This document shows positions 1 through 8,355 of a stretch of 64,000 nt of DNA, piece after piece; position 1 is the stretch's first letter; every line of letters begins with the position of its first letter. Under the pieces are notes generated by a model. That model saw only the letters and a list, made by a program, of their open reading frames with translations. It had not been told where the DNA came from and did no database searches. Both the position numbers and the translations under genes were made by a program. The stretch is from Radicibacter daui. Its GTDB lineage: Bacteria > Pseudomonadota > Alphaproteobacteria > Radicibacterales > Radicibacteraceae. The stretch spans positions 4,180,001-4,244,000 of the forward strand of contig CP131056.1 in NCBI GenBank assembly GCA_030657355.1. The letters run 5' to 3'.

Positions 1-2
1 GT

Positions 3-86
3 GGCGACCACCGCCTGTCCCGCCCGCAGGACCTTGCCCTGCTGACCGGCACCATCAGCGAGCTCATGCAAAAGGCGGCGGGTTGA
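3..86 (+). CDS. C-terminal end of a probable alpha/beta hydrolase (partial)
   Basis: Only the last 27 residues are inside the window. They read GDHRLSRPQDLALLTGTISE and a short tail, ending in TGA. A Gly-Asp-His-Arg-Leu segment near the end is typical of the catalytic-histidine region of alpha/beta hydrolases (carboxylesterase or thioesterase type), where the His completes the Ser-Asp-His triad. The nucleophile and the rest of the fold lie upstream of the window, so the assignment rests on this short tail. The stop codon overlaps the hairpin that separates it from the convergent leuD. Confidence 0.5.
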   Translation, partial: GDHRLSRPQDLALLTGTISELMQKAAG

Positions 87-98
87 GCCCGCCGCCTT
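72..98. terminator. Bidirectional hairpin terminator between the hydrolase and leuD
   Basis: A perfect 11-bp stem (AAGGCGGCGGG paired with CCCGCCGCCTT, loop TTGAG) lies between two convergent genes. On the minus strand it is followed by TTTT, so it best fits termination of leuD transcripts. It also overlaps the stop codon of the plus-strand gene. Confidence 0.75.
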
Positions 99-128
99 CC
101 GGATACTCTTAAAAACCCCTGTCCCGGG

Positions 129-758
129 TCAGGCAGCGGCGGAGGTGCCGGCCTTGAGCCACGGGGCGTTCTGGCCGCGGGCGGTCTCAAAACCATCGAT
201 ATCGCCGGCATGCTGCAGGGTAAGGCCCACCTGGTCGAGGCCGTTCAGCAGGCGGTGCTTGAGGAACGGATCGATCTCGAAAGCGAGTGTGCCGCCATCC
301 GGGCCCTGGATGGTCTGCTTCTCAAGGTCGACGGTCAGCGTGGCATTGGCGCCGCGGCCGGCATCGTCCAGCAGCTTCTCCACATCGGCCTGCGACACAC
401 GGATCGGCAGGATGCCGTTGTTGAAGCAGTTATTATAGAAGATGTCGGCAAAGCTCGGCGCGATGACGCAGCGGATGCCGAAATCCATCAGCGCCCACGG
501 GGCATGCTCACGGCTGGAGCCGCAGCCGAAATTGTCGCCGGCCACCAGAATGCTGGCCTTGCGGTAGGCCGGGCGGTTCAGCACGAAATCCTCGATCTCG
601 GTGCCGTCGGCGGTGTAGCGCATCTCGTCGAACAGATGCTTGCCGAGACCGGTGCGCTTGATGGTCTTCAGGAACTGCTTGGGGATGATCATGTCGGTGT
701 CGATGTTGATCATCGGCAGCGGCGCGGCAACGCCGGTAAGGATCGTAAACTTTTCCAT
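129..758 (-). CDS. leuD: 3-isopropylmalate dehydratase small subunit
   Basis: Small subunit of isopropylmalate isomerase, which pairs with LeuC to convert 2-isopropylmalate to 3-isopropylmalate in cytoplasmic leucine synthesis. The protein has 209 residues, the full length of the family. The swivel-domain signature [17 protein letters not shown] sits at about residues 74-90, with the [10 protein letters not shown] segment near residues 21-30. leuC is not in the window. leuB lies about 3.6 kb away on the other strand, so the leucine genes are split rather than forming one operon. A hairpin follows the stop codon. The identification is secure. Confidence 0.97.
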   Translation of the reverse strand: MEKFTILTGVAAPLPMINIDTDMIIPKQFLKTIKRTGLGKHLFDEMRYTADGTEIEDFVLNRPAYRKASILVAGDNFGCGSSREHAPWALMDFGIRCVIAPSFADIFYNNCFNNGILPIRVSQADVEKLLDDAGRGANATLTVDLEKQTIQGPDGGTLAFEIDPFLKHRLLNGLDQVGLTLQHAGDIDGFETARGQNAPWLKAGTSAAA

Positions 759-878
759 CTGCCCTTATGGCTCCTTGAACTCGTGCACCGGCGCCTGCGG
801 CACCTTTATTTCAAAAAGGCCGGGATTGCGGCCCGCAATTCATATGGAGAGTGGGTCTAGACCGAGCGGACGGCAAGG

Positions 879-1370
879 TCAATCGGCGCTGACGGCCTCT
901 ACCCGGCCCCGCAGCACCCGCGTGCCGGCAGCGCTGTCGTAGAGCGCGCGTTTTTCACGCGACAACAGCACGGTGACGAATCCGACGATGAGGAACTGGC
1001 CAAGCGTGATCTTGGCGACATAACGCGCCGTCGCGCGGGCAAAGCTGATGCGCTGGCCATTATTGTCCGTCACCAGCAAGCGCAGCATCACCTTGCCGGC
1101 GGTTGCCTGCAGCACCGAACTTTCCAGAAGCGCGGCATAAAGCCAGCCCATCACGAAGACGAGCGCGAAGCCACCCGGCGTGAGCACCGGAAAAAACACC
1201 GGCTCCCCGCCATCCATGCCCACCGGTACCCCGTCCATCAGCGCAATGCCGGTGAACTGGGAGACGATTCCCACCAGCGCACTGATCGCCAGATTGTCGA
1301 TGATGAAGGCGGCGGCCCGAAGCAGGAACCCGGCCGGCGCCCCGCTTCCACTATAAGAACTTACCTGCAT
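879..1370 (-). CDS. RDD-family membrane protein
   Basis: A 163-residue integral membrane protein of the RDD family. The first hydrophobic segment carries the family signature (Arg in GFLLRAAAF, then Asp in FIIDNLA), and two more hydrophobic stretches follow (around PGGFALVFVMGWLYAALL and KITLGQFLIVGFVTVLL). RDD proteins are small three-helix proteins of mostly unknown role, some linked to ion or solute exchange. The ATG at 1370 was chosen because upstream extensions run into the divergent YbaK-type gene and are low-complexity. No neighbour points to a specific substrate. Confidence 0.8.
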   Translation of the reverse strand: MQVSSYSGSGAPAGFLLRAAAFIIDNLAISALVGIVSQFTGIALMDGVPVGMDGGEPVFFPVLTPGGFALVFVMGWLYAALLESSVLQATAGKVMLRLLVTDNNGQRISFARATARYVAKITLGQFLIVGFVTVLLSREKRALYDSAAGTRVLRGRVEAVSAD

Positions 1371-1457
1371 GGGGCGGTGCCCAACTCCCGGTTTACGGCT
1401 TTTGCGCGCGAGATTAAGCATGTGGGGACTGATGACCGCAAGGAGAAGAGCCACACC

Positions 1458-1982
1458 ATGCCGGCCTCGCCCTCTTCCGCGCCCGACACTGCCAGTATGC
1501 CCTCTCCGGCCGCTCCCGCCCGCAGCATCGACCGGGTGACAGGGGCCCTCACTGCCGCCGGCATCGAACCCCGGCTCAAGGAATATCCGGCCTCCACCCG
1601 CACGGCCGAAGATGCGGCAAGCGCTATCGGCTGCACCGTCGGCCAGATCATCAAATCGCTGATCTTCAAGGCTTCGGATACCGCTCGGCCCGTGCTGGCG
1701 CTGGTGAGCGGCGATAACCGGGTGGATGTGGAGAAGCTGGCCGCTGCGCTTGGCGAGACCATTGAGCGCGCCGATGCCCGCTGGGTGCGCGATGTCAGCG
1801 GCTTTGCCATCGGCGGCGTCTCCCCCGTCGGCCACCTCACCCCGCCCGTTACCTTCATCGACGCCGATCTGGAGAGGAAGGGTGAGCTGTGGGCTGCCGC
1901 CGGCAATCCCAACAGTGTCTTCGCCATCAGCTTTGACGATCTGCGCCGCGTAACCGGCGGCCGTGTGGTTGCCCTCGCCTGA
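1458..1982 (+). CDS. YbaK/EbsC-type aminoacyl-tRNA deacylase
   Basis: A 174-residue protein of the YbaK/EbsC/ProX fold, whose members remove mischarged amino acids from tRNA. Family features include the lysine in the TVGQIIKSLIFKA segment, the ALVSGDNRVDVEKLA strand-helix and the glycine-rich FAIGGVSPVGH loop near residues 116-126. The start at 1458 follows a strong AAGGAGAAGAG ribosome site; an in-frame upstream ATG at 1377 has no such site. It is divergent from the RDD gene. Which tRNA is edited (Cys-tRNA-Pro or another) cannot be told from sequence alone. Confidence 0.85.
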   Translation: MPASPSSAPDTASMPSPAAPARSIDRVTGALTAAGIEPRLKEYPASTRTAEDAASAIGCTVGQIIKSLIFKASDTARPVLALVSGDNRVDVEKLAAALGETIERADARWVRDVSGFAIGGVSPVGHLTPPVTFIDADLERKGELWAAAGNPNSVFAISFDDLRRVTGGRVVALA

Positions 1983-2035
1983 CCCTTCTCGTCCTGCCTT
2001 TCTTCAGCCCCTTCGCCCGAAAGACACCCCGCCCG

Positions 2036-2374
2036 ATGCCGACGCTCACCTATCTGTGGCTCTTCCTTGCCATCTGCTCGGAGGTTGTGGCGACCACCTG
2101 CCTGCGCCTGTCGGAGGGATTCACCCGGCCGCTGCCGTCAGTCATCACCGTCATAGGCTACGGGGTTTCCTTCTATCTGCTGTCGCTGACGCTGCGCTTC
2201 ATCCCGGTGGGCGTGGTCTACGCCATCTGGTCAGGCACCGGCATCGTGCTCATCGCCCTTATCGGCTGGGTGTTCCTGAAGCAGGCGCTGGACCTGCCGG
2301 CGCTTGCCGGCATGGGGCTCATCCTGGCGGGCGTGCTGGTCATCAATCTCTTCTCCCGCACGGTCGGGCACTGA
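2036..2374 (+). CDS. Small multidrug resistance (SMR/EmrE) family transporter
   Basis: A 112-residue protein with four hydrophobic helices, the size of the SMR family. The essential membrane glutamate of helix 1 is present in LAICSEVVATT (about residue 16). The loop and helix 3-4 region YAIWSGTGIVLIALIGW closely matches EmrE/SugE-type exporters. Members act as dual-topology dimers that exchange protons for cationic compounds or guanidinium. The ATG at 2036 starts 53 bp after the YbaK-type gene, so the two may be co-transcribed. Drug exporter versus guanidinium exporter is undecided. Confidence 0.9.
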   Translation: MPTLTYLWLFLAICSEVVATTCLRLSEGFTRPLPSVITVIGYGVSFYLLSLTLRFIPVGVVYAIWSGTGIVLIALIGWVFLKQALDLPALAGMGLILAGVLVINLFSRTVGH

Positions 2375-2554
2375 CGGCGGCCAGCCAGGCCAACCCCGCC
2401 TCCTTTATTATGAATACTCCCGCAGGCTGCCGGTGCTATTTTGCTGCGGCCTGAGCAGCGGGAGATCGCCCGCTTCTTCCGGCCGTCGACAACAAACCGG
2501 CCTTGCGCGAGCTGTCCGCGACCGGGCCGCACACCATAGCGTTGGGGGCTCGAT

Positions 2555-2962
2555 ATGAAGGCATCTTCGACCGCATTTCCGCTCGCCGTTCTTTGCGGCA
2601 TCGCCGGCATGGCATGGGGCATCGCCATGTCGATGTCGCAGGATCATTCCACCCTGCCGGCGCACGCCCATCTCAACCTGCTCGGCTGGGTGTCGCTGTT
2701 CCTTATGGGGGTGTTCTACCGGCTTCATCCGGTGGCCGATCGCAGCCGGCTGGCACTGGTTCAGGTGATCGTCTGGTTCGTCGCCTCTGTCCTGCTCGCC
2801 ATCGGCGTCGGCCTTATTTATTCCGGCAACATGGCCGGAGAACCGATTGCCGCCATCACCTCGCTTTTCCTGATCGCTGACATGCTGCTGTTCGGCTGGA
2901 TTGTGTTGAAAAACGGGCGCGCCGGTGCCGGTAGCGCCGCAATGCCTCACCCGGCCGAATAG
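2555..2962 (+). CDS. Small membrane protein resembling a fragment of heme-copper oxidase subunit I
   Basis: A 135-residue protein with four hydrophobic segments. The motif HAHLNLLGWVSLFLMGVFYR near residues 37-56 resembles the heme-ligand helix of CcoN/NorB-like subunits. Stand-alone proteins of this kind are often labelled cytochrome-c oxidase, but they are far too short to hold the full heme-copper site, and no other oxidase subunit is nearby. It may bind heme or act in assembly; that is inference. GTG or upstream starts are possible but the ATG at 2555 gives a clean hydrophobic N-terminus. Confidence 0.6.
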   Translation: MKASSTAFPLAVLCGIAGMAWGIAMSMSQDHSTLPAHAHLNLLGWVSLFLMGVFYRLHPVADRSRLALVQVIVWFVASVLLAIGVGLIYSGNMAGEPIAAITSLFLIADMLLFGWIVLKNGRAGAGSAAMPHPAE

Positions 2963-3001
2963 GAGACAGAGGAGGGGCGATACCGCCCCCTCCTTCGCAC
3001 T

Positions 3002-3337
3002 TCAGCTCCTTGCGCCCAGCGGAAAGAGCATCAGCACCATGGCTATAACGCCAAGGCCGACACCGGCCAGCTGCGGATTGCTGAGCTTTTCGCCGAAGAG
3101 CAGGAACGCGATGATGTTGATGATGACGAGCTGGGCGATGGCCGAGACGGAGATGGCAAGGCCAAGCCCGCCTTCGCGCATCAGCCGCACCATCATCAGA
3201 TTGCCGCCGCAATAAAGAACAAGCGACAAGGCCAGCAGCAGCATGTTGCTGCTGGCGATGTAGGCGCGCGATGCCGTCGCCGCACTGAGGAACACCACCA
3301 TCGCGCCGGCGAGCCAGAGAAGGAAAGCGGAGCTCAT
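3002..3337 (-). CDS. Four-helix DMT/EamA-like membrane protein
   Basis: A 111-residue protein with four transmembrane segments, similar in size to SMR proteins but without the SMR helix-1 glutamate. The C-terminal helix pair (AFLLFGEKLSNPQLAGVGLG then a last hydrophobic helix) has the LLFGE...GxGLI pattern of drug/metabolite transporters. The ATG at 3337 follows an AAAAGG ribosome site; the longer reading frame upstream looks non-coding. The substrate is unknown. It ends convergent with the oxidase-like gene on the other strand. Confidence 0.7.
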   Translation of the reverse strand: MSSAFLLWLAGAMVVFLSAATASRAYIASSNMLLLALSLVLYCGGNLMMVRLMREGGLGLAISVSAIAQLVIINIIAFLLFGEKLSNPQLAGVGLGVIAMVLMLFPLGARS

Positions 3338-3502
3338 ATCGTCGGCCTTTTCATCGCATTGCGTTTCCACAGCATATGCGCCGGCCGATCGTCGCCGTGA
3401 AGCGGGCAAAATTGCTGCCGGGATCGCCCGAAGCAGAAGATCGTTGCCGTATCCCGCAAAGCACACCTCACCGGCAGAGGCGGGGGGCGACAGCGGGCCG
3501 GA

Positions 3503-3808
3503 TCAGCCCTTCTTCACAAACTCGGCCCGCAGCACCAGACCCTTGATGGTGTCGTGCCGGCAGTCGATCTCCTGCTCATCGCCGGTAAGGCGGATGGAGC
3601 GGATGACCGTGCCACGTTTCAGCACCTGGTTGGCGCCCTTGACCTTCAGATCCTTGATCAGGGTCACGCTGTCGCCATCGGCCAGCAGGTTCCCCACGCT
3701 GTCGCGCACCTCGACCGCTCCGGCCGTTGCAGCACCCGCGGCAACCTCGCTCGCCGGTTTCCATTCGCCGGTGGCTTCGTCGTAGATAAAGTCTTCGTCG
3801 TTTGACAT
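3503..3808 (-). CDS. phnA: PhnA/YjdM-family protein
   Basis: A 101-residue protein matching the C-terminal domain of PhnA (YjdM): [20 protein letters not shown], then [18 protein letters not shown] and [13 protein letters not shown]. The N-terminal zinc-ribbon of longer PhnA proteins is absent, so this is the short form. Despite the name, the family is not shown to hydrolyse phosphonates generally and its role is unclear. The ATG at 3808 was preferred; an in-frame GTG at 3832 would add eight residues. Confidence 0.85.
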   Translation of the reverse strand: MSNDEDFIYDEATGEWKPASEVAAGAATAGAVEVRDSVGNLLADGDSVTLIKDLKVKGANQVLKRGTVIRSIRLTGDEQEIDCRHDTIKGLVLRAEFVKKG

Positions 3809-3904
3809 GGTCAAAAGGCCCTTTGTTGCCACGCACCGGCAGCCGGCACAGGCAACCGGCGCTTGGGGGGCCGCTCCATCGGAAAGCCGAGGGGCAGATA
3901 CGAC

Positions 3905-3930
3905 AAAGCCGCCCTGAAGGGCGGCTTTTT
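3905..3930. terminator. Hairpin terminator downstream of tRNA-Ser
   Basis: A 10-bp perfect stem (AAAGCCGCCC with GGGCGGCTTT, loop TGAA) is followed by a T run on the plus strand and TTT on the minus strand. It lies 37 bp beyond the 3' end of the minus-strand tRNA gene and is its likely terminator. Confidence 0.8.
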
Positions 3931-3966
3931 CAGTCCCCTTACCCGGCGAGAAGCCCAGGGTAAGGA

Positions 3967-4056
3967 TGGCGGAGAGAGCGGGATTCGAACCCGCGATACG
4001 TTTTCACGTATACACACTTTCCAGGCGTGCGCCTTCAACCACTCGGCCACCTCTCC
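3967..4056 (-). tRNA. tRNA-Ser (anticodon GGA)
   Basis: A 90-nt minus-strand gene that folds as a class II tRNA. The acceptor stem is GGAGAGG paired with TCTCTCC, with a G discriminator and an encoded CCA at 3969-3967. The anticodon stem is CACGC/GTGTG with loop CTGGAAA, giving anticodon GGA for serine UCC codons. A long variable arm (TACGTGAAAACGTA) and the T arm GCGGGTTCGAATCCCGC are clear. Confidence 0.97.
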
Positions 4057-4400
4057 GCGGCGGCAATCCATATCCCTGCGGGGCAGGGGCAGGACGGCTT
4101 CGGGCGCACAACCTAGTCATAGAACCGCGCCTGTCAAGCGGGAGTTTGGCGGAACGTCGCAGCGCCTTGCGCCCGCATCGCCAAAGTTGCGCATCCGGGA
4201 ATGCTTCTTGCCACAAACGGGCGATCCACGCACTTTCCGGAAAGTTTTCTGGACGCAAATGGCAAGAGGGCCTAAAGCCCAAAGCCACGGATCACCGGGT
4301 GGCCGGAGTGGTGCGCGGGCGCTTGCCGCATGCAAATGGCGGGCGGACGTGCTAAAGCCCATCCACCCTTTTCATGTTGCTGGTTATTTGAGGATAGCGG
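4057..4400. other. Gene-free stretch between tRNA-Ser and leuB
   Basis: This holds the tRNA promoter on the minus strand and the leuB leader on the plus strand. A perfect 14-bp palindrome, ACTTTCCGGAAAGT, lies at 4232-4245 and could be an operator. I see no leader peptide rich in leucine codons and no clear attenuator. Short open frames here look like chance. Confidence 0.5.
4110..4137 (-). promoter_or_regulatory. Candidate sigma-70 promoter for tRNA-Ser
   Basis: On the minus strand TTGACA (4137-4132) is followed after 16 bp by TAGGTT (4115-4110). The -35 box is perfect and the -10 box weak. Transcription would start about 45-50 bp before the tRNA. Confidence 0.55.
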
Positions 4401-5510
4401 ATGACCGCGAAGACGCTTTTGGTCCTGCCGGGCGACGGCATCGGCCCCGAGGTTATGGCGCAGGTGCGTCGCGTTGTGGAATGGCTGGCCCGCCGCCGTA
4501 ATGTGACTTTCGACTGGCGTGAAGGCCTTGCCGGTGGCGCCGCCATCGATGCGCATGGCGTGCCGGTGAGCGACGAGACGATGGCCGATGCCCTTGCCGC
4601 CGATGCGGTGATGCTGGGCGCGGTCGGTGGCCCCAAGTGGGACGGCGTTGCCTATGAAAAGCGCCCGGAAGCCGGCCTGCTGCGTTTGCGCAAGGAACTA
4701 GGCCTGTTTGCCAACCTGCGTCCGGCCGTGGTGTTCGACGCGCTGGTCGATGCTTCCACGCTCAAGCCCGAGGTCGTGAAGGGCCTCGATATCATGATCG
4801 TGCGCGAGCTGACCGGCGGCGTCTATTTCGGCGAGCCGCGCGGCATCCATGAGCTGCCGGAAGGCGGCTTCAAGGCCGTGAACACCCAGGCCTACAGCTC
4901 CTACGAGATCGAGCGCGTCGGCCGCGTGGCCTTTGAACTTGCGCGCAAGCGCAAGGGCAAGGTGCATTCCTGCGAAAAGGCCAATGTCATGGAAACCGGC
5001 GTGCTGTGGCGCCGGGAGATGACGGCCCTGCACAAGGCCAGCTACTCCGACGTGACGCTCGAGCATATGTATGCCGACAACTGCGCCATGCAGCTGCTGC
5101 GTAACCCGCACCAGTTCGACGTGATCGTCACCGATAACCTCTTCGGCGACATCCTCTCCGACGAGGCGGCGATGCTCACCGGCTCGCTCGGCATGCTGCC
5201 CTCCGCCTCGCTCGGGGCGGCGGATGCCGACGGCAAGCGCAAGGCCATGTATGAGCCGGTGCACGGCTCCGCGCCGGACATCGCCGGCAAGGACATTGCC
5301 AACCCCTGCGCCACGCTGCTGAGCTTTGCCATGTGCCTGCGCTACAGCTTCGACATGATGGCGGAAGCCGACCTGATCGAAACCGCCGTGCAGAACGTGC
5401 TGGCCGGTGGCCTGCGCACTGCCGACATCATGTCCAAGGGCATGGCCAAGGTTTCCACCACGGTCATGGGCGACAGCATCGTGCGCGAGCTCGACAAGCT
5501 TACCGGCTGA
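4401..5510 (+). CDS. leuB: 3-isopropylmalate dehydrogenase
   Basis: Oxidatively decarboxylates 3-isopropylmalate to 2-oxoisocaproate with NAD in leucine synthesis. The 369 residues are the family length. [10 protein letters not shown] near residues 8-17 is the family N-terminus, and the metal-binding aspartates lie in [16 protein letters not shown] around residues 241-256. The NAD-binding [18 protein letters not shown] segment follows near residue 280. A GAGGATAGC ribosome site precedes the ATG. It is monocistronic, with a strong terminator directly after it. Confidence 0.98.
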   Translation: MTAKTLLVLPGDGIGPEVMAQVRRVVEWLARRRNVTFDWREGLAGGAAIDAHGVPVSDETMADALAADAVMLGAVGGPKWDGVAYEKRPEAGLLRLRKELGLFANLRPAVVFDALVDASTLKPEVVKGLDIMIVRELTGGVYFGEPRGIHELPEGGFKAVNTQAYSSYEIERVGRVAFELARKRKGKVHSCEKANVMETGVLWRREMTALHKASYSDVTLEHMYADNCAMQLLRNPHQFDVIVTDNLFGDILSDEAAMLTGSLGMLPSASLGAADADGKRKAMYEPVHGSAPDIAGKDIANPCATLLSFAMCLRYSFDMMAEADLIETAVQNVLAGGLRTADIMSKGMAKVSTTVMGDSIVRELDKLTG

Positions 5511-5537
5511 TCGCTTCGCCCTTGCCGGACAGACACG

Positions 5538-5570
5538 AACGGGCCCGCCATCAGGCGGGCCCGTTTCGTT
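5538..5570 (+). terminator. leuB terminator
   Basis: A 12-bp perfect stem (AACGGGCCCGCC with GGCGGGCCCGTT, loop ATCA) is followed by TCGTTTT. It begins 27 bp after the leuB stop. Confidence 0.9.
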
Positions 5571-5696
5571 TTCGCCGGTATGCAAACCAATCTTAACCTT
5601 ACTTGACGCGGGGCGCCGGGGGCGCAGGACTACACTCAAAGGTGTTGCGATGATTGTGTTGGCCGGCACCGGCGCCGGCCTGCCCGGAGGACGCAA

Positions 5697-6428
5697 GTGC
5701 TGCCTCTTCGCCTGCCCCTTGTCCTTGTCCTTGCCCTTTCCCTGGCCGCCACGGCGCTTCTGGCCGCTTCCGCCGCCACGGCGGCCCCGTGCTACATCCT
5801 CGCCCGCTGGCAGGAGCTGGTCGAAAATGACTGGCGCGCCCGGGGCATAGAAAAGGTCATGGTGCAGTCAGGCCTCTGCATCAAGGAGGTCAAGGTGCCG
5901 GCCGCCCGGGCGCGGGTGATGGTGCAGCAGGGCCTTGTCGATATCGACATGTGGCGGCCAGAGCCCGAGCTCAATGAAATGACGAATGTGCTGGCCGTGC
6001 CGACCGGGCTTCCCGGATTCGGCGTCGCCCTCGTGGTGCGCAAGGATCTGCCAATCGAGGTGCGCGGCCTCAACGACATGCTGCCCTATACGCTGATCAC
6101 GGCCCTTGCCTACAAGATGGCCGACACGATTCCCTATATCCAGCGCTACCATCTCGAGCACTTCTCCACGATGGAGCAGGGCTTCAGCATGCTGCTGATG
6201 CGCCGGGCGGACGGATTGCTGATGGATCGCGGGCTCTATCGCTCGATGGTGCGTAACCACGAGATCGACCCGGCGGAATTTCGCCCCCCGCTGATGGTCA
6301 TGCCCACCCCGACGCATGTCGTGGTGCATGCCTCGCGGCCGGAACTGGTCCCCGTTCTGGATCTCGCCGTGAGAAAGGCCCTGGCAGAAGGCGCCTTTGC
6401 CACCGACGACAGCGATCCTCCAAGTTGA
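5697..6428 (+). CDS. Exported solute-binding-like protein, first of three tandem paralogues
   Basis: A 243-residue protein starting at GTG with a GGAGG ribosome site six bases upstream. It has a clear signal peptide (hydrophobic run LPLVLVLALSLAATALLAAS, cleavage near ATAA-PCY). The mature part looks like a small type 2 periplasmic binding fold: PGFGVALVV strand near the middle and RRADGLLMDRGLYRSM later. A Cys at the mature N-terminus and a second in a SGLCIKEV motif about 28 residues on are shared with the next two genes and could form a disulfide. No permease or ATPase gene is adjacent, so import is not implied; a sensory or scavenging role is possible. Function unknown. Confidence 0.75.
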   Translation: MLPLRLPLVLVLALSLAATALLAASAATAAPCYILARWQELVENDWRARGIEKVMVQSGLCIKEVKVPAARARVMVQQGLVDIDMWRPEPELNEMTNVLAVPTGLPGFGVALVVRKDLPIEVRGLNDMLPYTLITALAYKMADTIPYIQRYHLEHFSTMEQGFSMLLMRRADGLLMDRGLYRSMVRNHEIDPAEFRPPLMVMPTPTHVVVHASRPELVPVLDLAVRKALAEGAFATDDSDPPS

Positions 6429-6546
6429 ACAAGCCGGTACCAACACTGCTTGCCCCTGGGCGGAAGAGGGATCATACGCATATGTGAGTAGGCAGCAGAA
6501 CGACCCTGACCGGGTATGGCCTGCCAGGCGGCTGGAGTAACGGGCG

Positions 6547-7305
6547 ATGCGGCGTACCGGCGAGAGGCGGGCTTCCGGCAAAAGATCGGCAGTGCGTGCC
6601 GCAACCTTCACAATCCTCGCCCTGCTTTGCCTGCCCGCGCGGGCGGGCTGCCTCAAGGTTGCGCACTGGATCGGCACCACCGGCCTGGACTGGATGCTGC
6701 CGCCCATTGCCGAAGCCTACAAACGGGCCGGCCTGTGCGTGGAATGGGTGCCACTGCCGCTGGCGCGAGCCTACGAAGCCGTCCAGAGCGGCCAGATCGA
6801 CGCCGACATGCTGCGCACCGACCCGGTCATCGCCGACATGCATGACGTCGTGGTGGTCCCGGCCCCGTTACCGGGTTTCGACATCGTGCTGATGCTGGGA
6901 CCCGGTTTTACCGGCACCGTCACCTCCCTCGCTGACCTGCGCAGCCTCAAGCTCGTGGCATTACTCGGTCACCGGTCAGTGGACGAGCTGCCCGGCAGGA
7001 GCGGGTTTTCCATCCAGCGCGTTCCCGACATTTCGCAGGCGATCCAGATGGTGCAGCAGGGCCATGCCGACGGCATGCTGACCGATGCCAACACCTACTG
7101 GCGGCTGGATAGAACGGCCGGCCTCGACATCGAAAACCGCCCTGTGCCGGCGACCTTGATGAGAATGGAGGCCCATATCGTGCTGAACGCCCGCCATCGC
7201 GATCTGGTGAAGAGCATCGACGCCGCCATGCGCAGTGTCATCGCCGATGGCTGGCTTGATCTGCCGCACGGTAACCGTGTCGGCGATCCCCTGCCCGGCG
7301 AATAG
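6547..7305 (+). CDS. Exported solute-binding-like protein, second tandem paralogue
   Basis: A 252-residue protein with an arginine-rich n-region and a hydrophobic signal core (TFTILALLCLPARA) before Gly-Cys. It aligns by eye with its neighbours: GCLKVAHW at the mature start, AGLCVEWVPLPLARAYEAV, SGQIDADMLRTDP, PGFDIVLML, and GHADGMLTDANTYWRL. These are the hallmarks of a family-3-like binding protein core of about 220 residues. It lies 118 bp after the first copy. The ligand is unknown and no transporter is adjacent. Confidence 0.75.
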   Translation: MRRTGERRASGKRSAVRAATFTILALLCLPARAGCLKVAHWIGTTGLDWMLPPIAEAYKRAGLCVEWVPLPLARAYEAVQSGQIDADMLRTDPVIADMHDVVVVPAPLPGFDIVLMLGPGFTGTVTSLADLRSLKLVALLGHRSVDELPGRSGFSIQRVPDISQAIQMVQQGHADGMLTDANTYWRLDRTAGLDIENRPVPATLMRMEAHIVLNARHRDLVKSIDAAMRSVIADGWLDLPHGNRVGDPLPGE

Positions 7306-7449
7306 GGGGCCCTCATGCCGGTGAGGCGGGAAAGGCGAGCGCCTTCCATACCAAGCTTAACAATATCGGCAGAGCGAAGCGCCGGCGTCCCGGCCAAGAT
7401 AGTTCCGTGGCCGGTCGCAGAATCCGGCCCGCAGCCGGGAGGCTTGCCG

Positions 7450-8259
7450 TTGCCCCATCCCCTCACCCGCAAGCTACGCCAGCCGGCAGCAGCGCTTCTT
7501 CTGCTTGGCGCTCTTGTCGCGAGTTTTCCGGCCTCCGCAATGGCTGACGCAGCGGCGGAAACCGTACCCGGCTGCGTCAAGGCTGCCCACTGGACGGACT
7601 TTCCCGCTGCCAGCGCCATCCGCCGGGCAGCTGACGACATCATGGCGCGCGCAGGCCTGTGCGTGGACTGGCGGGAGGTCCCGGCCCCCCGCGCCCTGCA
7701 AATGGTCGAGAACGGTGAAATCGATGTCGATTTTTTCCGCCAGCCCACAGCCTATGCCGGCTTCAGCCATATCATCGCCATTCACCTGCCGACACCGGGG
7801 CTCAACCTGGTCCTGCTAGCAGCGCCCCACATCACCGCACCCTTCAGTTCTCTGGCGAACTTTCCCGGCAAACGTTTCGCCGTACAGCGCACCTACAGCG
7901 CCCTTTCCAGCCAGGTTTCCCTGAGCGGCCTCACCGTTACCGGGGTGGACACGCTCGCCCAGGGCGAAGCCATGCTGCGCCATGGCCGGGCCGACGGCTT
8001 TTTTGTCGCCAGCGCTGCCTATGTCGAAATGAAACGCCTTGGCATGCTGGACGGGGCCGATTATCGCTCACCCATCGTGATCGCCGAGATGAACGAGAAC
8101 ATTCTTGTGCATGACAGCCGGCCCGATCTGGTCGAGCCGCTGCGCAAGGCGGGCATTGCCTTTATCGAAGCCGGCGCACTCGGCCTGTTACCCGGCTTGA
8201 AACCAGCGACAAAAGAAGGCACGGCAATCGCCACCCCCGGGGAACAGCCCGGAGGTTAA
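7450..8259 (+). CDS. Exported solute-binding-like protein, third tandem paralogue
   Basis: A protein of about 269 residues if the TTG at 7450 is used; this start has GGAGG seven bases upstream and gives a normal signal peptide (PAAALLLLGALVASFPASA). An in-frame ATG at 7315 has no ribosome site and would add an unlikely tail. The mature part repeats the family plan: GCVKAAHWTDFP, AGLCVDWREVPAPRALQMV, NGEIDVDFFRQP, PGLNLVLLA and GRADGFFVASAAYVEM. The C-terminal tail is low complexity. Function unknown; likely a diverged duplicate of the two genes before it. Confidence 0.75.
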   Translation: MPHPLTRKLRQPAAALLLLGALVASFPASAMADAAAETVPGCVKAAHWTDFPAASAIRRAADDIMARAGLCVDWREVPAPRALQMVENGEIDVDFFRQPTAYAGFSHIIAIHLPTPGLNLVLLAAPHITAPFSSLANFPGKRFAVQRTYSALSSQVSLSGLTVTGVDTLAQGEAMLRHGRADGFFVASAAYVEMKRLGMLDGADYRSPIVIAEMNENILVHDSRPDLVEPLRKAGIAFIEAGALGLLPGLKPATKEGTAIATPGEQPGG

Positions 8260-8355
8260 CTCCCTCACGGACGGATGCCGGGCAGGGCGGTTACTCTCTG
8301 TTGCGGTCATGCTGACGGGCTTGCCGCCTTCCTGCCGATAAACAACGAGAAACAA

